A stretch of 44,598 nucleotides of DNA from Planctomycetota bacterium (GCA_020425695.1 JAGQRE010000014.1:1-44598); one strand, 5' to 3'; positions 15,524-25,086 are shown, numbered from the stretch's first letter. The notes: generated by a model not told the origin, from the sequence alone. A program made the numbers and translations.

Positions 15524-16041
15524 CGGCGGGCGCGCTGGATGTCGCTGATGACATCAACGGCGAATGCATCATGGGCGCTTTCAAGGCGCCCGCCATAGGT
15601 GTACCACTGCCAGCCGGCGTCGCCGGGTGTTTTGAACTCGCATTCGTATTGGTCGATCACGTTGCCAGCGGAATCGGTGATGACCACTTCGCCTCTGCAG
15701 ATGGCCGGTTTACGCACGATGCCAGCATTGAAGCCAAGGTCGACTTCACGAACAATCAACTGGATGACCGCGCAACCGGCAGGCACTTCGCCCTCCAGTC
15801 GCGAGATTGGCGCACGCTTGGTCACGGTCAAACGATCTACGAACGTCTCTGAAAAACCGGGCGTCTTGCCATCCCACTCCCCGGGCGGCAGCTCCCAGTC
15901 ATCAGGCTCGGCGAAATCGTAAATCACCGGCGCAGCATAGAAGCGCTCAATCCGCTTCAGCGGCGACTCCGGTTCAGGCGTCTTCGGTGTGCTGGAGCAG
16001 CCGACAAGCAGCATCATTGAAACAGCAATCAGGATTCGCAT
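15520..16041 (-). CDS. Predicted lipoprotein of unknown function
   Basis: 173 residues from the ATG at 16041, chosen because it starts the signal peptide directly (MRILIAVSMMLLVGC, lipobox LVGC); an upstream start would add 17 residues and is less likely. After the Cys comes a Ser/Pro linker (SSTPKTPEPESP), then a globular region including FYAAPVIYDFAEPDDWELPP and WQWYTYGGRLESAHDAFAV. There is no recognised family. The final codons overlap the stop of the convergent thioredoxin-like gene by four bases. It presumably sits at the inner or outer membrane. Confidence 0.8.
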
Positions 16042-16122
16042 GCGAAAAAGCATAGCAGCGCGGACAGCCGTAGTCACAGCCCATCGCGTCATGAGACAGC
16101 CTCACCTCTGTTCCGGGTCAGG

Positions 16123-16986
<864 letters not shown>

Positions 16987-16991
16987 TCTTC

Positions 16992-17063
16992 AGCCACAGA
17001 GAACACGCAGTCTCACGGAGCTAACCTCAACTGCCTCCGTGCATCTCCGTGCACTCCGTGGCT
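16992..17063. repeat. CTCCGTG-type imperfect inverted repeat
   Basis: The left arm (16992-17020, AGCCACAGAGAACACG onward) and right arm (17035-17063) are reverse complements with mismatches around a 14-base core. The right arm carries CTCCGTG three times. It fills the HBD-ECH gap and its edge forms the ECH stop codon. Confidence 0.75.
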
Positions 17064-17832
17064 AAGCCTTGTTCTTCTTCTCTAGAAACGCGGTCATTCG
17101 TTGCATTTTGTCTTCGCTCTCGAACAGCATGGCCTGGGCTACACTTTCGAACTGTAGCCCGGTTTCGAGGTTTGTGCGGCTGCTTTGATTCAACGCCTGT
17201 TTGGCAACACGAATAGCGAGCGGACCTTTCTTGCAGATCGTGCTCGCGATCTTCAGCGCCTGCGGCATGACTTCTGCGTCTTCGACAACGTGATTCAGCA
17301 GCCCGATTCGATGGCACTCCGGGGCTTCAATGATCCAGCCGGTCAGCACAAGTTCTTTGGCACGACCCAGCCCGACGATGCGCGGCAGGCGTTGTGTGCC
17401 GCCGGCGGCCGGGATGATGCCGAGGTTGACCTCAGGCTGTCCCATTTTGGCGGACTTGCCGCCGACACGAATGTCGCAGGCCAGCGTGAGTTCACAGCCG
17501 CCGCCCAGCGCGTAGCCTTGGATAGCGGCTATGACGGGCGCCGGGTTCAGCTCAATCTTGTTGAACAGCGCGTTGTTGATCGCCGCGAGGCTTTCCAGCG
17601 CTTTGCGTTCGCGCAACTCACCGATGTCGGCACCCGCCGCGAAATCGTCGCCTTGACCAGTCAAGATTACGCAGCCGACGTTGGTGTCTTCGCGCAGCTT
17701 GTCGAAAGCGTCATGAAGTTCGCTGACCATTGCTTTGTTAATCGCGTTCTTGACTTCAGGGCGCTTCAGGGTGACGACCACGATGCGGTCGTTGTCCGCG
17801 TGCCGTTCGACGGAGATGAGCTTGTAAGCCAT
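17062..17832 (-). CDS. Enoyl-CoA hydratase/isomerase family protein
   Basis: 256 residues. I start at the ATG at 17832, which has an AAGGA about seven bases upstream and matches the family N-terminus (YKLISVERHADNDRIVVVTL). The crotonase-fold oxyanion loop is GDDFAAGADIGEL. The active-site glutamates of hydratases appear to be present: GYALGGGCELTLACD and MGQPEVNLGIIPAAGGTQRL. So hydration of trans-2-enoyl-CoA is likely, although other crotonase activities cannot be excluded. It is cytoplasmic. Same strand as HBD (76 bases apart), with the dispersed repeat between; regulation as one unit is possible. Confidence 0.92.
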   Translation of the reverse strand: MAYKLISVERHADNDRIVVVTLKRPEVKNAINKAMVSELHDAFDKLREDTNVGCVILTGQGDDFAAGADIGELRERKALESLAAINNALFNKIELNPAPVIAAIQGYALGGGCELTLACDIRVGGKSAKMGQPEVNLGIIPAAGGTQRLPRIVGLGRAKELVLTGWIIEAPECHRIGLLNHVVEDAEVMPQALKIASTICKKGPLAIRVAKQALNQSSRTNLETGLQFESVAQAMLFESEDKMQRMTAFLEKKNKA

Positions 17833-17950
17833 AACGAATCCTTCAAGTTTCAAAGGATTGTGGTTTTTCATGGCCCTGCCAGCAATGGCCCGGGGAGCGT
17901 GAGTTTGAGTAGTGTTGTTGATTCGGGTCGTACGCTCAGGCTGATTCGTC

Positions 17951-17970
17951 CCCGGGCTTTGCAGCCCGGG
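17951..17970. repeat. GC-rich palindrome CCCGGGCT / AGCCCGGG
   Basis: 8-bp arms around TTGC, in the 160-base gap upstream of the enoyl-CoA hydratase. It is probably another dispersed palindrome; no T-run follows, so terminator function is doubtful. Confidence 0.5.
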
Positions 17971-17995
17971 CTATAGGCGTTCCGTTGAAACACGA

Positions 17996-18343
17996 CTACT
18001 CGTACAGGTTTTCAACGTCGACGTTGTCGTTTTCAACGAAGCTGCCGAGCATGTAGTCGTGTGGGCTGGGCAGCAGGCTCATTTCGTCGCCGTGGTAATG
18101 CTCGACGTGTTTCAGCATGTCACGCGGTGACCGAAACGACAGGTAGATGAAGAACGTACGGTCGCGTTCTTTGATGCCGAAGCCGCTCGGGGTTTCGCCA
18201 CCAGGATGCGCTTCCGGCACGAAGTAGCTGCCGTGAACAAAGCCGGGGTTCAGCTTCGCGGCCTTGATGTAACGGTCAAGCGCAAGGCGCGTCTGCTCTT
18301 CTTCGCCATTCTGGCAGATCACCTTGATCATCTGGCAATACAT
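17996..18343 (-). CDS. Small ferredoxin-like-fold (ABM-like) protein
   Basis: 115 residues. The pattern strand-helix-strand (MIKVICQNGEEEQTRLALD) with SYFVPEAHPGG, FFIYLSFRSPRDMLKHVEHYHG and EMSLLPSPHDYML suggests the dimeric alpha/beta barrel seen in antibiotic-biosynthesis-monooxygenase or muconolactone-isomerase-like proteins. No catalytic residue can be named. It lies 19 bases after the MDR oxidoreductase on the same strand and ahead of ECH and HBD, so it may belong to the same pathway. A GGGG lies seven or eight bases before the ATG. Confidence 0.6.
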   Translation of the reverse strand: MYCQMIKVICQNGEEEQTRLALDRYIKAAKLNPGFVHGSYFVPEAHPGGETPSGFGIKERDRTFFIYLSFRSPRDMLKHVEHYHGDEMSLLPSPHDYMLGSFVENDNVDVENLYE

Positions 18344-18362
18344 GCGTTACCCCACATCCTTG

Positions 18363-19409
18363 CTACCACTTCGAAAGGTCGAGAACGACTTTCCCGAAAA
18401 CTTTGCGCGACTCAATGTACTCGTGCGCCTGGCCGACTTCCGCTACCGGAAACACGCGGTCAACTACCGGCTTCAGCTTCTTCTGCGTCAGAAGCTTCCA
18501 GACCGTCAACTGGTCGGCCTTCGGCCCCATAGTGCTGCCGATGATGCTGACGCGCTTAAAGAATACGGCGCGCAGATTCAAAGGCACTTCCCCACCGGAG
18601 CTGCTGCCACACATCACGATTCGCCCGCCCCACCTGATGGCTTTCATGTTGCCGGCAAACGTCTCCGGCCCCACGTGGTCGAAAATTACTTCCACGCCAC
18701 TGCGTCCGGCAATCTTCTTGGTCTCTTCTACGAAGTCCTGTGTCTTGTAGTTAATAGTGTAGTCCGCGCCGAGAGCCTTTGCTTTCTCAAGTTTCTCGTC
18801 ACTGCCTGCGGTGGTAATCACCGTCGCCCCGAGCAGCTTTGCAATCTGGATACCTGCACTGGTCACGCCGCTGCCGGCCGCGTGCATCAGCACCGTTTCA
18901 CCGGGTTTCAGTGCCGCCTTTTGCAGCATCGTGTAGGCGGTCAGGAAGACCAGCGGGCAGGCGGCAGCGTCGGTGAAGCTCATCCAGTCGGGCATTGGCA
19001 ACAGGTTCACGCCCGGGGCGTCCATGTACTCAGCGCAGCCGCCGTTGCGGGTCTCGCCGAAGATGCCGTAGTCGCGGGCGAGGTGAATATTGCCCGAGAG
19101 GGCCTCCTCTGATGTCGGATCCGCAAATCCCGGCATGACGGCCACGCGGTCACCGATCTGGACGTTATCGACCAGTTCTCCCTTGGCTGCAACGGTTCCG
19201 GCGATGTCTGTACCCAGAATCATCGGCAGCGGGAACTTGTGGCCCGGCACGCCTTTGCGAATCCATAGATCGAGATGATTGATGCCCGCAGCCTGCACGT
19301 TGATCAGGACTTCATCGGCGCGGATTGTCGGCTTGGGTGCGTCTTCGAGCAGCAGCTTGTCGATGCCCCCGTGCTCACGCACCAGCACTGCTTTCATGGT
19401 TTCAGTCAT
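18363..19409 (-). CDS. Zinc-type alcohol dehydrogenase/quinone oxidoreductase-like MDR protein
   Basis: 348 residues, starting at MTETMKAVLVREHGG; a start four codons later is possible. Medium-chain dehydrogenase/reductase features: GROES-like N-domain with INHLDLWIRKGVPGHKFPLP and ILGTDIAGTVAAKGE, and NADP-binding VLMHAAGSGVTSAGIQIAKLLG. The typical zinc-ligand Cys/His after strand 1 (usually C and GHE) is replaced by N and GTD, and the usual four structural cysteines are missing, so it is probably a zinc-independent quinone or enoyl reductase type. It lies upstream of the small ABM-like gene, ECH and HBD, suggesting acyl-CoA or related reduction. Cytoplasmic. Confidence 0.9.
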   Translation of the reverse strand: MTETMKAVLVREHGGIDKLLLEDAPKPTIRADEVLINVQAAGINHLDLWIRKGVPGHKFPLPMILGTDIAGTVAAKGELVDNVQIGDRVAVMPGFADPTSEEALSGNIHLARDYGIFGETRNGGCAEYMDAPGVNLLPMPDWMSFTDAAACPLVFLTAYTMLQKAALKPGETVLMHAAGSGVTSAGIQIAKLLGATVITTAGSDEKLEKAKALGADYTINYKTQDFVEETKKIAGRSGVEVIFDHVGPETFAGNMKAIRWGGRIVMCGSSSGGEVPLNLRAVFFKRVSIIGSTMGPKADQLTVWKLLTQKKLKPVVDRVFPVAEVGQAHEYIESRKVFGKVVLDLSKW

Positions 19410-19449
19410 GGGCGCGCATCCTAACGCTGATCGTCTCGTATGCAACGAA

Positions 19450-19471
19450 CCGACAGATCAATGCCTGTCGG
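19450..19471 (-). terminator. Hairpin between dxr and MDR gene
   Basis: CCGACAG and CTGTCGG are 7-bp arms separated by eight bases, downstream of the dxr stop. There is no T-run, so it may not terminate. Confidence 0.3.
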
Positions 19472-19498
19472 TCGGTGCGACGGTTTCGAATTATGCGA

Positions 19499-20659
19499 TC
19501 AAACCACCGTGGCAGCTGTTTCACGGGCCCAGCGGTCGGCTTCGAGAGCCTGTTCGAGGCTCGGCTGGGTGATGTTGTCATGTTTGTCGACTACGCTGCG
19601 GACGGTCTTGTAGATGTCGAGGTAGGCGATTTCTTCTTTGAGAAAGCGATCGACCGCGACTTCGTTGGCTGCATTAAACACAGCACCCAGCGACCCGCCT
19701 GCGTCGGCCACCTGAAAACCAAGCTCAAGCGCCGGGAACTTCTCGTAGTCCACGGGCTCGAAATTCAGCGTGCTCATCTTTTCCCACGGCCAAGTCGGCA
19801 CGGTCTGTTCGATGCGCTCTGGATAACTCAGTGCGAACTGGATCGGGATCTTCATGTCCGTCGGGCCGAGGTGCGCGATAATGCTGGCATCCACGAACTC
19901 GACCATGCTGTGGATGATGCTCTGTGGGTGAATCACCGCGTCCAGCTTGCTTCGCGGTACGTCGAACAGCCAGCGGGCTTCGATCACTTCCAGCGCTTTG
20001 TTGAACAGCGTGCTGCTGTCGATGGTGATCTTCGGCCCCATGTCCCAAGTCGGATGTTTCAAAGCCTGCTGCAGAGTGACCTGCTTCAGCTCAGCAAGCG
20101 GTGTCGTGCGGAACGGGCCGCCTGAGGCTGTCAGGATAATGCGCTTGATCTCGTTCTGTTTCTCGCCGCGCAGGCACTGGAAGATCGCGCTGTGCTCGCT
20201 GTCGACGGGCAGCAACTCAGAGCCTGTCTCTTTGCAGATCGCCGTCAGCAAAGGCCCTGTGATGACCAGAGATTCCTTGTTCGCGAGCGCGATGCGCTTG
20301 CCGCGTTTGGCTGCTTCAAGCACTGCGGGCAGCCCGGCCGCGCCGGTGACGCTCGCGAGCAGCACGTCGTAGTCCAGGTCGCGGGCGAGGTCTGACATAT
20401 GCTGGTCGCCGTCCAGCAGCCATTCGGTCTGGGTATTCAGCGACTTGATGGCTTCCGCGGCCTCTTTGGCGGCTGCGGCGTTCGTAAGCGCGGCGACCTG
20501 CGGGCGGAACTCTTTAACGCACGCGATCAACTCGGCGTGGCGCTTCCCGGCCGCAACACCAACAAGCTCAAACTTGTCCGCATGCTTGCGCAGGACATCA
20601 AGGGTGCTGGCGCCAATACTGCCCGACGCACCAAGTAACAGGACTTTGGTTCTGGTCAT
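19499..20659 (-). CDS. dxr: 1-deoxy-D-xylulose 5-phosphate reductoisomerase
   Basis: 386 residues from ATG at 20659 (upstream codons of the frame are not family-like). Dxr converts DXP to MEP with NADPH, the committed step of the non-mevalonate isoprenoid pathway. The NADPH loop is VLLLGASGSIGASTLDVL. Later motifs are LLASVTGAAGL, IALANKESLVITG, the metal-binding VDSEHSAIFQCL, and ASGGPFR with HPTWDMGPKITIDSSTLFNK. The C-terminal domain is complete (GSLGAVFNAANEVAV). The length is normal. No other MEP-pathway gene is nearby. The CruF-like gene at 39270 would use isoprenoid products, but is not linked. Confidence 0.95.
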   Translation of the reverse strand: MTRTKVLLLGASGSIGASTLDVLRKHADKFELVGVAAGKRHAELIACVKEFRPQVAALTNAAAAKEAAEAIKSLNTQTEWLLDGDQHMSDLARDLDYDVLLASVTGAAGLPAVLEAAKRGKRIALANKESLVITGPLLTAICKETGSELLPVDSEHSAIFQCLRGEKQNEIKRIILTASGGPFRTTPLAELKQVTLQQALKHPTWDMGPKITIDSSTLFNKALEVIEARWLFDVPRSKLDAVIHPQSIIHSMVEFVDASIIAHLGPTDMKIPIQFALSYPERIEQTVPTWPWEKMSTLNFEPVDYEKFPALELGFQVADAGGSLGAVFNAANEVAVDRFLKEEIAYLDIYKTVRSVVDKHDNITQPSLEQALEADRWARETAATVV

Positions 20660-20742
20660 GAGCGCAAGTGACTCCGCGGAGCCCGCCCTGTCAAGGGTGG
20701 GTTTCTGCAGCCGTCGGCAGGGCGTAGAGATCAATGTCCAAC

Positions 20743-21249
20743 TCAACGCCTTTTGTCGTCGCTGCTTTCGTTGGAGGCTCTTTGCAGACATGCCAGCGCT
20801 GCCGTTGCATGGCTTCCCCAATGAGAGTGGAAACTGAACCGCCACCGCCAAACTGCGTCATCCGGGTCGGTCGCAAGAAGACCGGACTGCAAATCCCGCC
20901 AGATGTCGGCCAAATCATCCGCAAGATCCGCACACACCGGCTCGTGATCGTTATGGTCTAGCGGAGAGAAAACCAGCCAGTACTCCTGGACTTCCAGGCG
21001 TTCTTTCAGTCTTCCGTAAAGCTGTTGCCATCGCTGCAGTGGGATCGAGTGGCACTCTGTGCTGGATGGTTCAACCAACGGCAGGGCGTAGGCAACCGCG
21101 ACCAGATGGGCGAGACTCCTCCGAAGCTCCGACTGGAAATCGGTCCAGTCGGCCCCTGCGTAGTCTTCGACAAGTTTACAAAAACGGACCGACACGGTCC
21201 GAAAGTGCCCCGCAGCATCGTTCACTAATCCACCAGTCTCGCCACCCAT
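20743..21249 (-). CDS. DUF5063-like protein
   Basis: 168 residues from ATG at 21249; an upstream start is possible in the same frame but adds nothing recognisable. The sequence has the DUF5063 pattern: an N-terminal helical region (FRTVSVRFCKLVEDYAGAD), EYWLVFSPLDHNDHEP, a signature ADLADDLADIWRDLQSGL and a C-terminal WRWRFSFHSHWGSHATAAL. The function of this family is unknown; it looks like a soluble all-helical protein. It lies 83 bases above dxr and directly below the GNAT gene, same strand. Confidence 0.72.
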   Translation of the reverse strand: MGGETGGLVNDAAGHFRTVSVRFCKLVEDYAGADWTDFQSELRRSLAHLVAVAYALPLVEPSSTECHSIPLQRWQQLYGRLKERLEVQEYWLVFSPLDHNDHEPVCADLADDLADIWRDLQSGLLATDPDDAVWRWRFSFHSHWGSHATAALACLQRASNESSDDKRR

Positions 21250-21283
21250 GAGCACAGAACGTAGCTGAGTTTCGCTTGGCTGG

Positions 21284-21739
21284 CTACAAGTCCGAAGTTG
21301 TATCCACACCGTACGGGTCTTCAGCACGAATCTCGAGCCAGTTTTCTGGCCGTCGCAGCGACCGGAAACCGCAGTGTTTGTAGATTTCGTGGGCATCGTG
21401 GGTTGCCAGTACCCAGCGTCGCAACCTTTGCAGTTGTGGATGCTCACGCATTGTCTTGATCAACCACTTTGCGAGCCCCTGACCGCGGAACGGCTCTGCT
21501 ATGTAGACGTCACACACCCAGGCAAACGTCGCATAGTCAGTGACTGCACGCGCGAAACCCACCAGTTCGGTATCGCGAAGTACGCCAAAACACTCGGAGC
21601 CCTCCATCGACCGGACGACCTTCTCAAGCGGGATGCCTCTGGCCCAGTACGTTTCTCGCAGCCAGCCCTGAACCGTTTGCGGGTCAATGCAAACCGGGTC
21701 CGTAGTGATTTCGTATTCACCACGGACCCAGTTCGGCAT
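21284..21739 (-). CDS. GNAT family N-acetyltransferase
   Basis: 151 residues. The acetyl-CoA-binding motif A is VYIAEPFRGQGLAKWLIK (the RGQGLA loop), preceded by FGVLRDTELVGFARAVTDYATFAWVCD. The C-terminal motif RRWVLATHDAHEIYKHCGFR is the usual strand-helix pair before the last strand. It transfers an acetyl group from acetyl-CoA to an unknown amine. Directly upstream on the same strand, 12 bases away, is the citrate synthase gene, so the two are probably cotranscribed, with acetyl-CoA as a common cosubstrate. Confidence 0.9.
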   Translation of the reverse strand: MPNWVRGEYEITTDPVCIDPQTVQGWLRETYWARGIPLEKVVRSMEGSECFGVLRDTELVGFARAVTDYATFAWVCDVYIAEPFRGQGLAKWLIKTMREHPQLQRLRRWVLATHDAHEIYKHCGFRSLRRPENWLEIRAEDPYGVDTTSDL

Positions 21740-21751
21740 TTGAGTATCCCT

Positions 21752-22894
21752 TTAGCGTTCGCTGATTGGTTTGAATGGCTTGTCCAACTCGCCGATGTAG
21801 TGGGCCTTGGGGCGGATCAACTTGTTGTTGGACTGCTGCTCAATCACGTGGGCGGCCCAGCCGGTTACGCGGCTTACGGCGAAGATTGGCGTGAATACTT
21901 CCGGCGGCAGCTCCATCATGTAGTAGGTGCTGGCGCTGTAGAAATCAACGTTCGGGTAAAGCGGCTTGTCGCGCTCGAGCATGGCTTTCTCAATCGCGTC
22001 CGACATTTCAAACCACTTCGTGTTGCCTGATTCTTTGCCTGCCTTCTCGCTGAAGCGCTTCAAGATACGCGCACGCGGGTCAAGCACCTTGTACACGCGG
22101 TGGCCGAAGCCCATCAGGCGGAAGCCCTTCTCGCTGAACTTGTCATCCAGCCACGCCTTGATGTTCGAAGGCTCGCCGATGTCGAGCAAGTTCTTGATGA
22201 CGCCTTCGTTGGCACCACCGTGCAGCGGGCCCTTCAAGGCCCCGATCGCGCCGGTGATAGCGCTGTACATGTCGCTGAGTGTCGCGGCGATCACGCGGGC
22301 CGTGAATGTGCTGGCGTTGAAGCTGTGCTCGGCGTGCAGTACCAGAGCGCAATCCATGGTGCGTGCTGTCGCGTCGCCCGGTCTTTCGCCGTGAAGCATG
22401 TAAAGGAAATTCGCGGCATGCCCAAGCTCGGCGTCGGGCGCGATGGGCTCAAGCCCGCGACGCAAACGATAGTCAGCTGCGACAATCTCCGGGAACTGGG
22501 CGATCAGGCGAATCGCCTTGTTGTAGCGCCCCTGTTCAGTGTTGTCGTTCGGTGCTTCGTCGGTCAGGGCCAGTGCGCTGGCGGCCGTGCGCAGAATGTC
22601 CATGGGAATGGACGTCTTCGGCGCACTCTTGATCACATCGCGCACGCCATAGGGCAGACCACGCGCCGCGACCAGGTCTTTCTTGAGTTGCGCAAGCTGG
22701 TCGGCGTTCGGCAACTCGCCTTTTAGCAGCAGGTAGACGACCTCTTCGTAGCTGCAGTTCTCGGCCAGGTCTTCGATGCTGTAGCCGTAGTAATACAGCG
22801 TCCCGACTTCTCCGTCGATTTTGCAGATATGCGTGTCGTCAATGACCACGCCCTGAAGTCCGTATGCAATCTGCGGTGCGCCTGCTTCTGCCAT
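21752..22894 (-). CDS. Citrate (or methylcitrate) synthase
   Basis: 380 residues, the short dimeric bacterial type. The catalytic residues are visible: the histidines in VLHAEHSFNAS and GPLHGGANEGV, the GFGHRVYKVLDPR motif, and the aspartate in YPNVDFYSAS. The C-terminus has RVTGWAAHVIEQ. It condenses acetyl-CoA (or propionyl-CoA) with oxaloacetate; the two activities cannot be told apart here. It is followed by the GNAT gene 12 bases later. The HBD/ECH cluster on the same strand would feed it acetyl-CoA. The start ATG at 22894 fits. Confidence 0.93.
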   Translation of the reverse strand: MAEAGAPQIAYGLQGVVIDDTHICKIDGEVGTLYYYGYSIEDLAENCSYEEVVYLLLKGELPNADQLAQLKKDLVAARGLPYGVRDVIKSAPKTSIPMDILRTAASALALTDEAPNDNTEQGRYNKAIRLIAQFPEIVAADYRLRRGLEPIAPDAELGHAANFLYMLHGERPGDATARTMDCALVLHAEHSFNASTFTARVIAATLSDMYSAITGAIGALKGPLHGGANEGVIKNLLDIGEPSNIKAWLDDKFSEKGFRLMGFGHRVYKVLDPRARILKRFSEKAGKESGNTKWFEMSDAIEKAMLERDKPLYPNVDFYSASTYYMMELPPEVFTPIFAVSRVTGWAAHVIEQQSNNKLIRPKAHYIGELDKPFKPISER

Positions 22895-23100
22895 GTCTCG
22901 ATCCCGTGTTCTAAGCTAGTCGGTGGCTGACCGTCGCGCCCCGGCGGCGGCAGGACCGGAGATTCTAACCCCGCGCAAGGGGGGCGCAAGCGGGGCTCAG
23001 AGCGCTAAATCTAAAGCTTTCGGCTGGTAGAAGCAGCCTCGCCGGGCCGGCAGGAAAGCTATCTGGCCTTGCGCCCGGATAGTCTGTAGAAAGCAGTATC

Positions 23101-23817
23101 ATGGGTAACCCAAAGTACAAACGACCACTGTTGAAACTCTCCGGCGAAGCGCTGGGGCCTACACAAGGCATGGGCATCGACGGCGAGCGCGTCCTGTCAA
23201 TCGCCTCGACAATCAAGAGCATTCTGGCGATTCCCGCTGAGCTCGCTGTGGTTGTCGGCGGCGGCAACTTCATCCGCGGCGCCCAACTGAACATCCCCAG
23301 CATCCAGAAGGCCAGCGCCGACTACATGGGCATGCTGGCGACGGTCATGAATGCCATCGCGTTGCAGGACACATGCGAGAGCGTCGGGCTGGAAACTCGT
23401 GTGCTCAGCAGCCTTGACGTCCCGCGCGTGGCCGAGAAGTGGGTACGCCGTCGCGCGATCCGGCACATGGAAAAAGGACGCGTTGTGATCATCGCGGCCG
23501 GCACCGGCAACCCGCACTTCACGACGGACACAGCGGCCGCGCAGCGCGCCATTGAGATCGGCTGCGACGTCATCATCAAGGCGACCAAAGTTGACGGCGT
23601 CTACGACAAAGACCCGAAAACGAACACCGACGCCAAGCGCTTTACACGCCTGACCTACCAGGAAGCACTTGAGAAAAACCTGCGCTTCATGGACCAGACC
23701 GCCATCGCGCTATGCCGCGAGCACAAGATGCCGGTCTTCGTGACTGACATGAACGTGCCGGGCAATATCGAACGCGCCATCAAGGGCGAAGACGTCGGCA
23801 CGCTGATCGAGTCATAA
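23101..23817 (+). CDS. pyrH: UMP kinase
   Basis: 238 residues. It phosphorylates UMP to UDP and belongs to the amino-acid-kinase fold. Motifs are RPLLKLSGEALG at the N-terminus, VVVGGGNFIRGAQ, ARRAIRHMEKG-like RRRAIRHMEKGRVVIIAAGTGNP with FTTDTAAAQRA, and DVIIKATKVDGVYDKDP. The usual neighbours upstream (rpsB, tsf) are not here, but frr follows downstream 78 bases later, as in many genomes. The UTP/GTP regulation typical of the family cannot be judged from sequence. Hexameric, cytoplasmic. Confidence 0.96.
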   Translation: MGNPKYKRPLLKLSGEALGPTQGMGIDGERVLSIASTIKSILAIPAELAVVVGGGNFIRGAQLNIPSIQKASADYMGMLATVMNAIALQDTCESVGLETRVLSSLDVPRVAEKWVRRRAIRHMEKGRVVIIAAGTGNPHFTTDTAAAQRAIEIGCDVIIKATKVDGVYDKDPKTNTDAKRFTRLTYQEALEKNLRFMDQTAIALCREHKMPVFVTDMNVPGNIERAIKGEDVGTLIES

Positions 23818-23895
23818 CCCGAAAGCGCGCTTCCCCGGTTTACCGCAAACCACGTTAACCTATAACCATAGCCCTGCACTGCACGGGAGCCGAGC

Positions 23896-24462
23896 ATGTC
23901 ACGCGACTACGACACAATCATGATGGAAACTGAAGAGGCGATGCAGAATGTCGTCGATCACCTTCACAACGAGTTCATCGGGATCAGCGCCGGGCGCGCC
24001 AGCCCGGCCATGGTCGAGAACATCAAGTTCGACTACTACGGCGCGCCGACACCGCTGAAGCAGGCCGCGACGATCAGCACGCCGGACGCCAGCACCATCA
24101 CGATCAAGCCCTTTGACGCCAGCCAGACGAAGGTAATCAACAAGGCGATTCTTGAGGCAAACATCGGGCTGACGCCGAGTGACGACGGGAAAACGCTGAT
24201 CTGCCGCATCCCGCCCATGACGCAGGAAAACCGCGAACGCCTGGTGAAGCAGTTGAAGGAGATTGCGGAAAAGTCAAAGGTCGCGATCCGCAATGCACGC
24301 CATGAGGCCATCAAGCACGCGGACGTGAGCCTGAAGGACAGCGTCCTGACGGAAGACGACCACCGCGGGCTGAAAGAAGAGATCCAGAAGCTCACGGACA
24401 AGTTCAACAAGGAACTCGACGAGACCCTGGATAAGAAGACCGCCGACGTGATGAAGGTCTAG
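23896..24462 (+). CDS. frr: Ribosome recycling factor
   Basis: 188 residues, the usual size. RRF with EF-G splits the post-termination ribosome. The three-helix bundle (domain I) is formed by the N-terminal helix with DHLHNEFIGISAGRASPAMV and the C-terminal helices with NRERLVKQLKEIAEKSK and IRNARHEAIK. Domain II is inserted at IKFDYYGAPTPLKQAATIS and ends at GKTLICRIPPMTQE. It is the second gene of the pyrH-frr unit. A palindromic REP element begins 26 bases after its stop and could serve as terminator. Confidence 0.96.
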   Translation: MSRDYDTIMMETEEAMQNVVDHLHNEFIGISAGRASPAMVENIKFDYYGAPTPLKQAATISTPDASTITIKPFDASQTKVINKAILEANIGLTPSDDGKTLICRIPPMTQENRERLVKQLKEIAEKSKVAIRNARHEAIKHADVSLKDSVLTEDDHRGLKEEIQKLTDKFNKELDETLDKKTADVMKV

Positions 24463-24488
24463 GCGGAAGCACACAACACCAACCCCGC

Positions 24489-24523
24489 AGAGCCCATCGT
24501 GTAAACGATGGGTTTCTGCGTAC
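24489..24523. repeat. REP of second family, left (RAYT 3') copy
   Basis: A 35-base element with the stem CCCATCGT / ACGATGGG around GTAA. It is an inverted copy, with one mismatch, of 25052-25086. It lies five bases past the RAYT stop. Confidence 0.9.
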
Positions 24524-24528
24524 TGAAA

Positions 24529-25050
24529 CTAGTACCGTCCGCCGAGATTCTCGCCTTGGTCATAGCGAATGTAGCGGTCGATCCGATCCAGCGAAGGCTG
24601 GTCCCAGACGTAGATCGTGCTCCCACCATCCGTCCAAACCGGCCGATCCGCCGGCATCAGCTTTTCTCTCCGCAGGCGTCGTGTTGCATAACGCTTGAAG
24701 TCGCCCAGTAACTTCTCCGCTTCTGCGTTCGCCATCGCAAGCACGTGGACGTGGTTGGTTCGCACGTTGGCTGACACGAGCTTCCACTCTCGATAGCGGC
24801 ATACTTCGGCGACCGCCGCGAGTACTTGCTTGATCATCGCCGGAGTCAGCTTGACCTTCGGATGTTTGAGACTTTGCTTCTGGACGTGATTAACCAGCGG
24901 GTCGTGTGCCAGACGCTCCGTGCCGAACTCGTTGTGTTCGCGGTCCACCCAAGTACGCATGTCGCCGTGCAGCCATGTGCCATAGGCGGTGAAGGTGATG
25001 AAGTAGGCGAGCGGACGTGCTCCGGTCTTGGATGGCCTGGTGTTCGGTAT
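24529..25050 (-). CDS. REP-associated tyrosine (Y1, HUH) transposase, second family
   Basis: The minus-strand frame encodes a Y1 transposase: LAYFITFTAYGTWLHGD as strand 1, the HUH-type metal site TNHVHVLAMAN, and the catalytic tyrosine expected in the RIDRYIRYDQ helix. It ends ENLGGRY. It is flanked by inverted 35-bp REPs, as RAYT genes are. There is no ATG, GTG or TTG between the upstream REP and strand 1; the listed 5' end is an ATA codon and only approximate, so it uses an unusual start, continues from a start beyond the REP, or is decaying. An in-frame ATG in MRTWVD would lose strand 1. It is presumed to mobilise or copy the REPs in this locus. Confidence 0.82.
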   Translation of the reverse strand: MPNTRPSKTGARPLAYFITFTAYGTWLHGDMRTWVDREHNEFGTERLAHDPLVNHVQKQSLKHPKVKLTPAMIKQVLAAVAEVCRYREWKLVSANVRTNHVHVLAMANAEAEKLLGDFKRYATRRLRREKLMPADRPVWTDGGSTIYVWDQPSLDRIDRYIRYDQGENLGGRY

Positions 25051-25051
25051 T

Positions 25052-25086
25052 GTACGTAGAAACCCATCGTTTACACGATGGGCTCT
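25052..25086. repeat. REP of second family, right (RAYT 5') copy
   Basis: Inverse of 24489-24523 with a single mismatch over 35 bases; the inner 29 bases (25058-25086) are identical to 25758-25786 in direct orientation. Confidence 0.92.

Noticed and set aside
24846..25067. A 73-codon minus frame with an ATG just after the REP
   Set aside because: It is the shifted frame over the second RAYT; it would give the missing start only if a frameshift existed, and none is demonstrable here.
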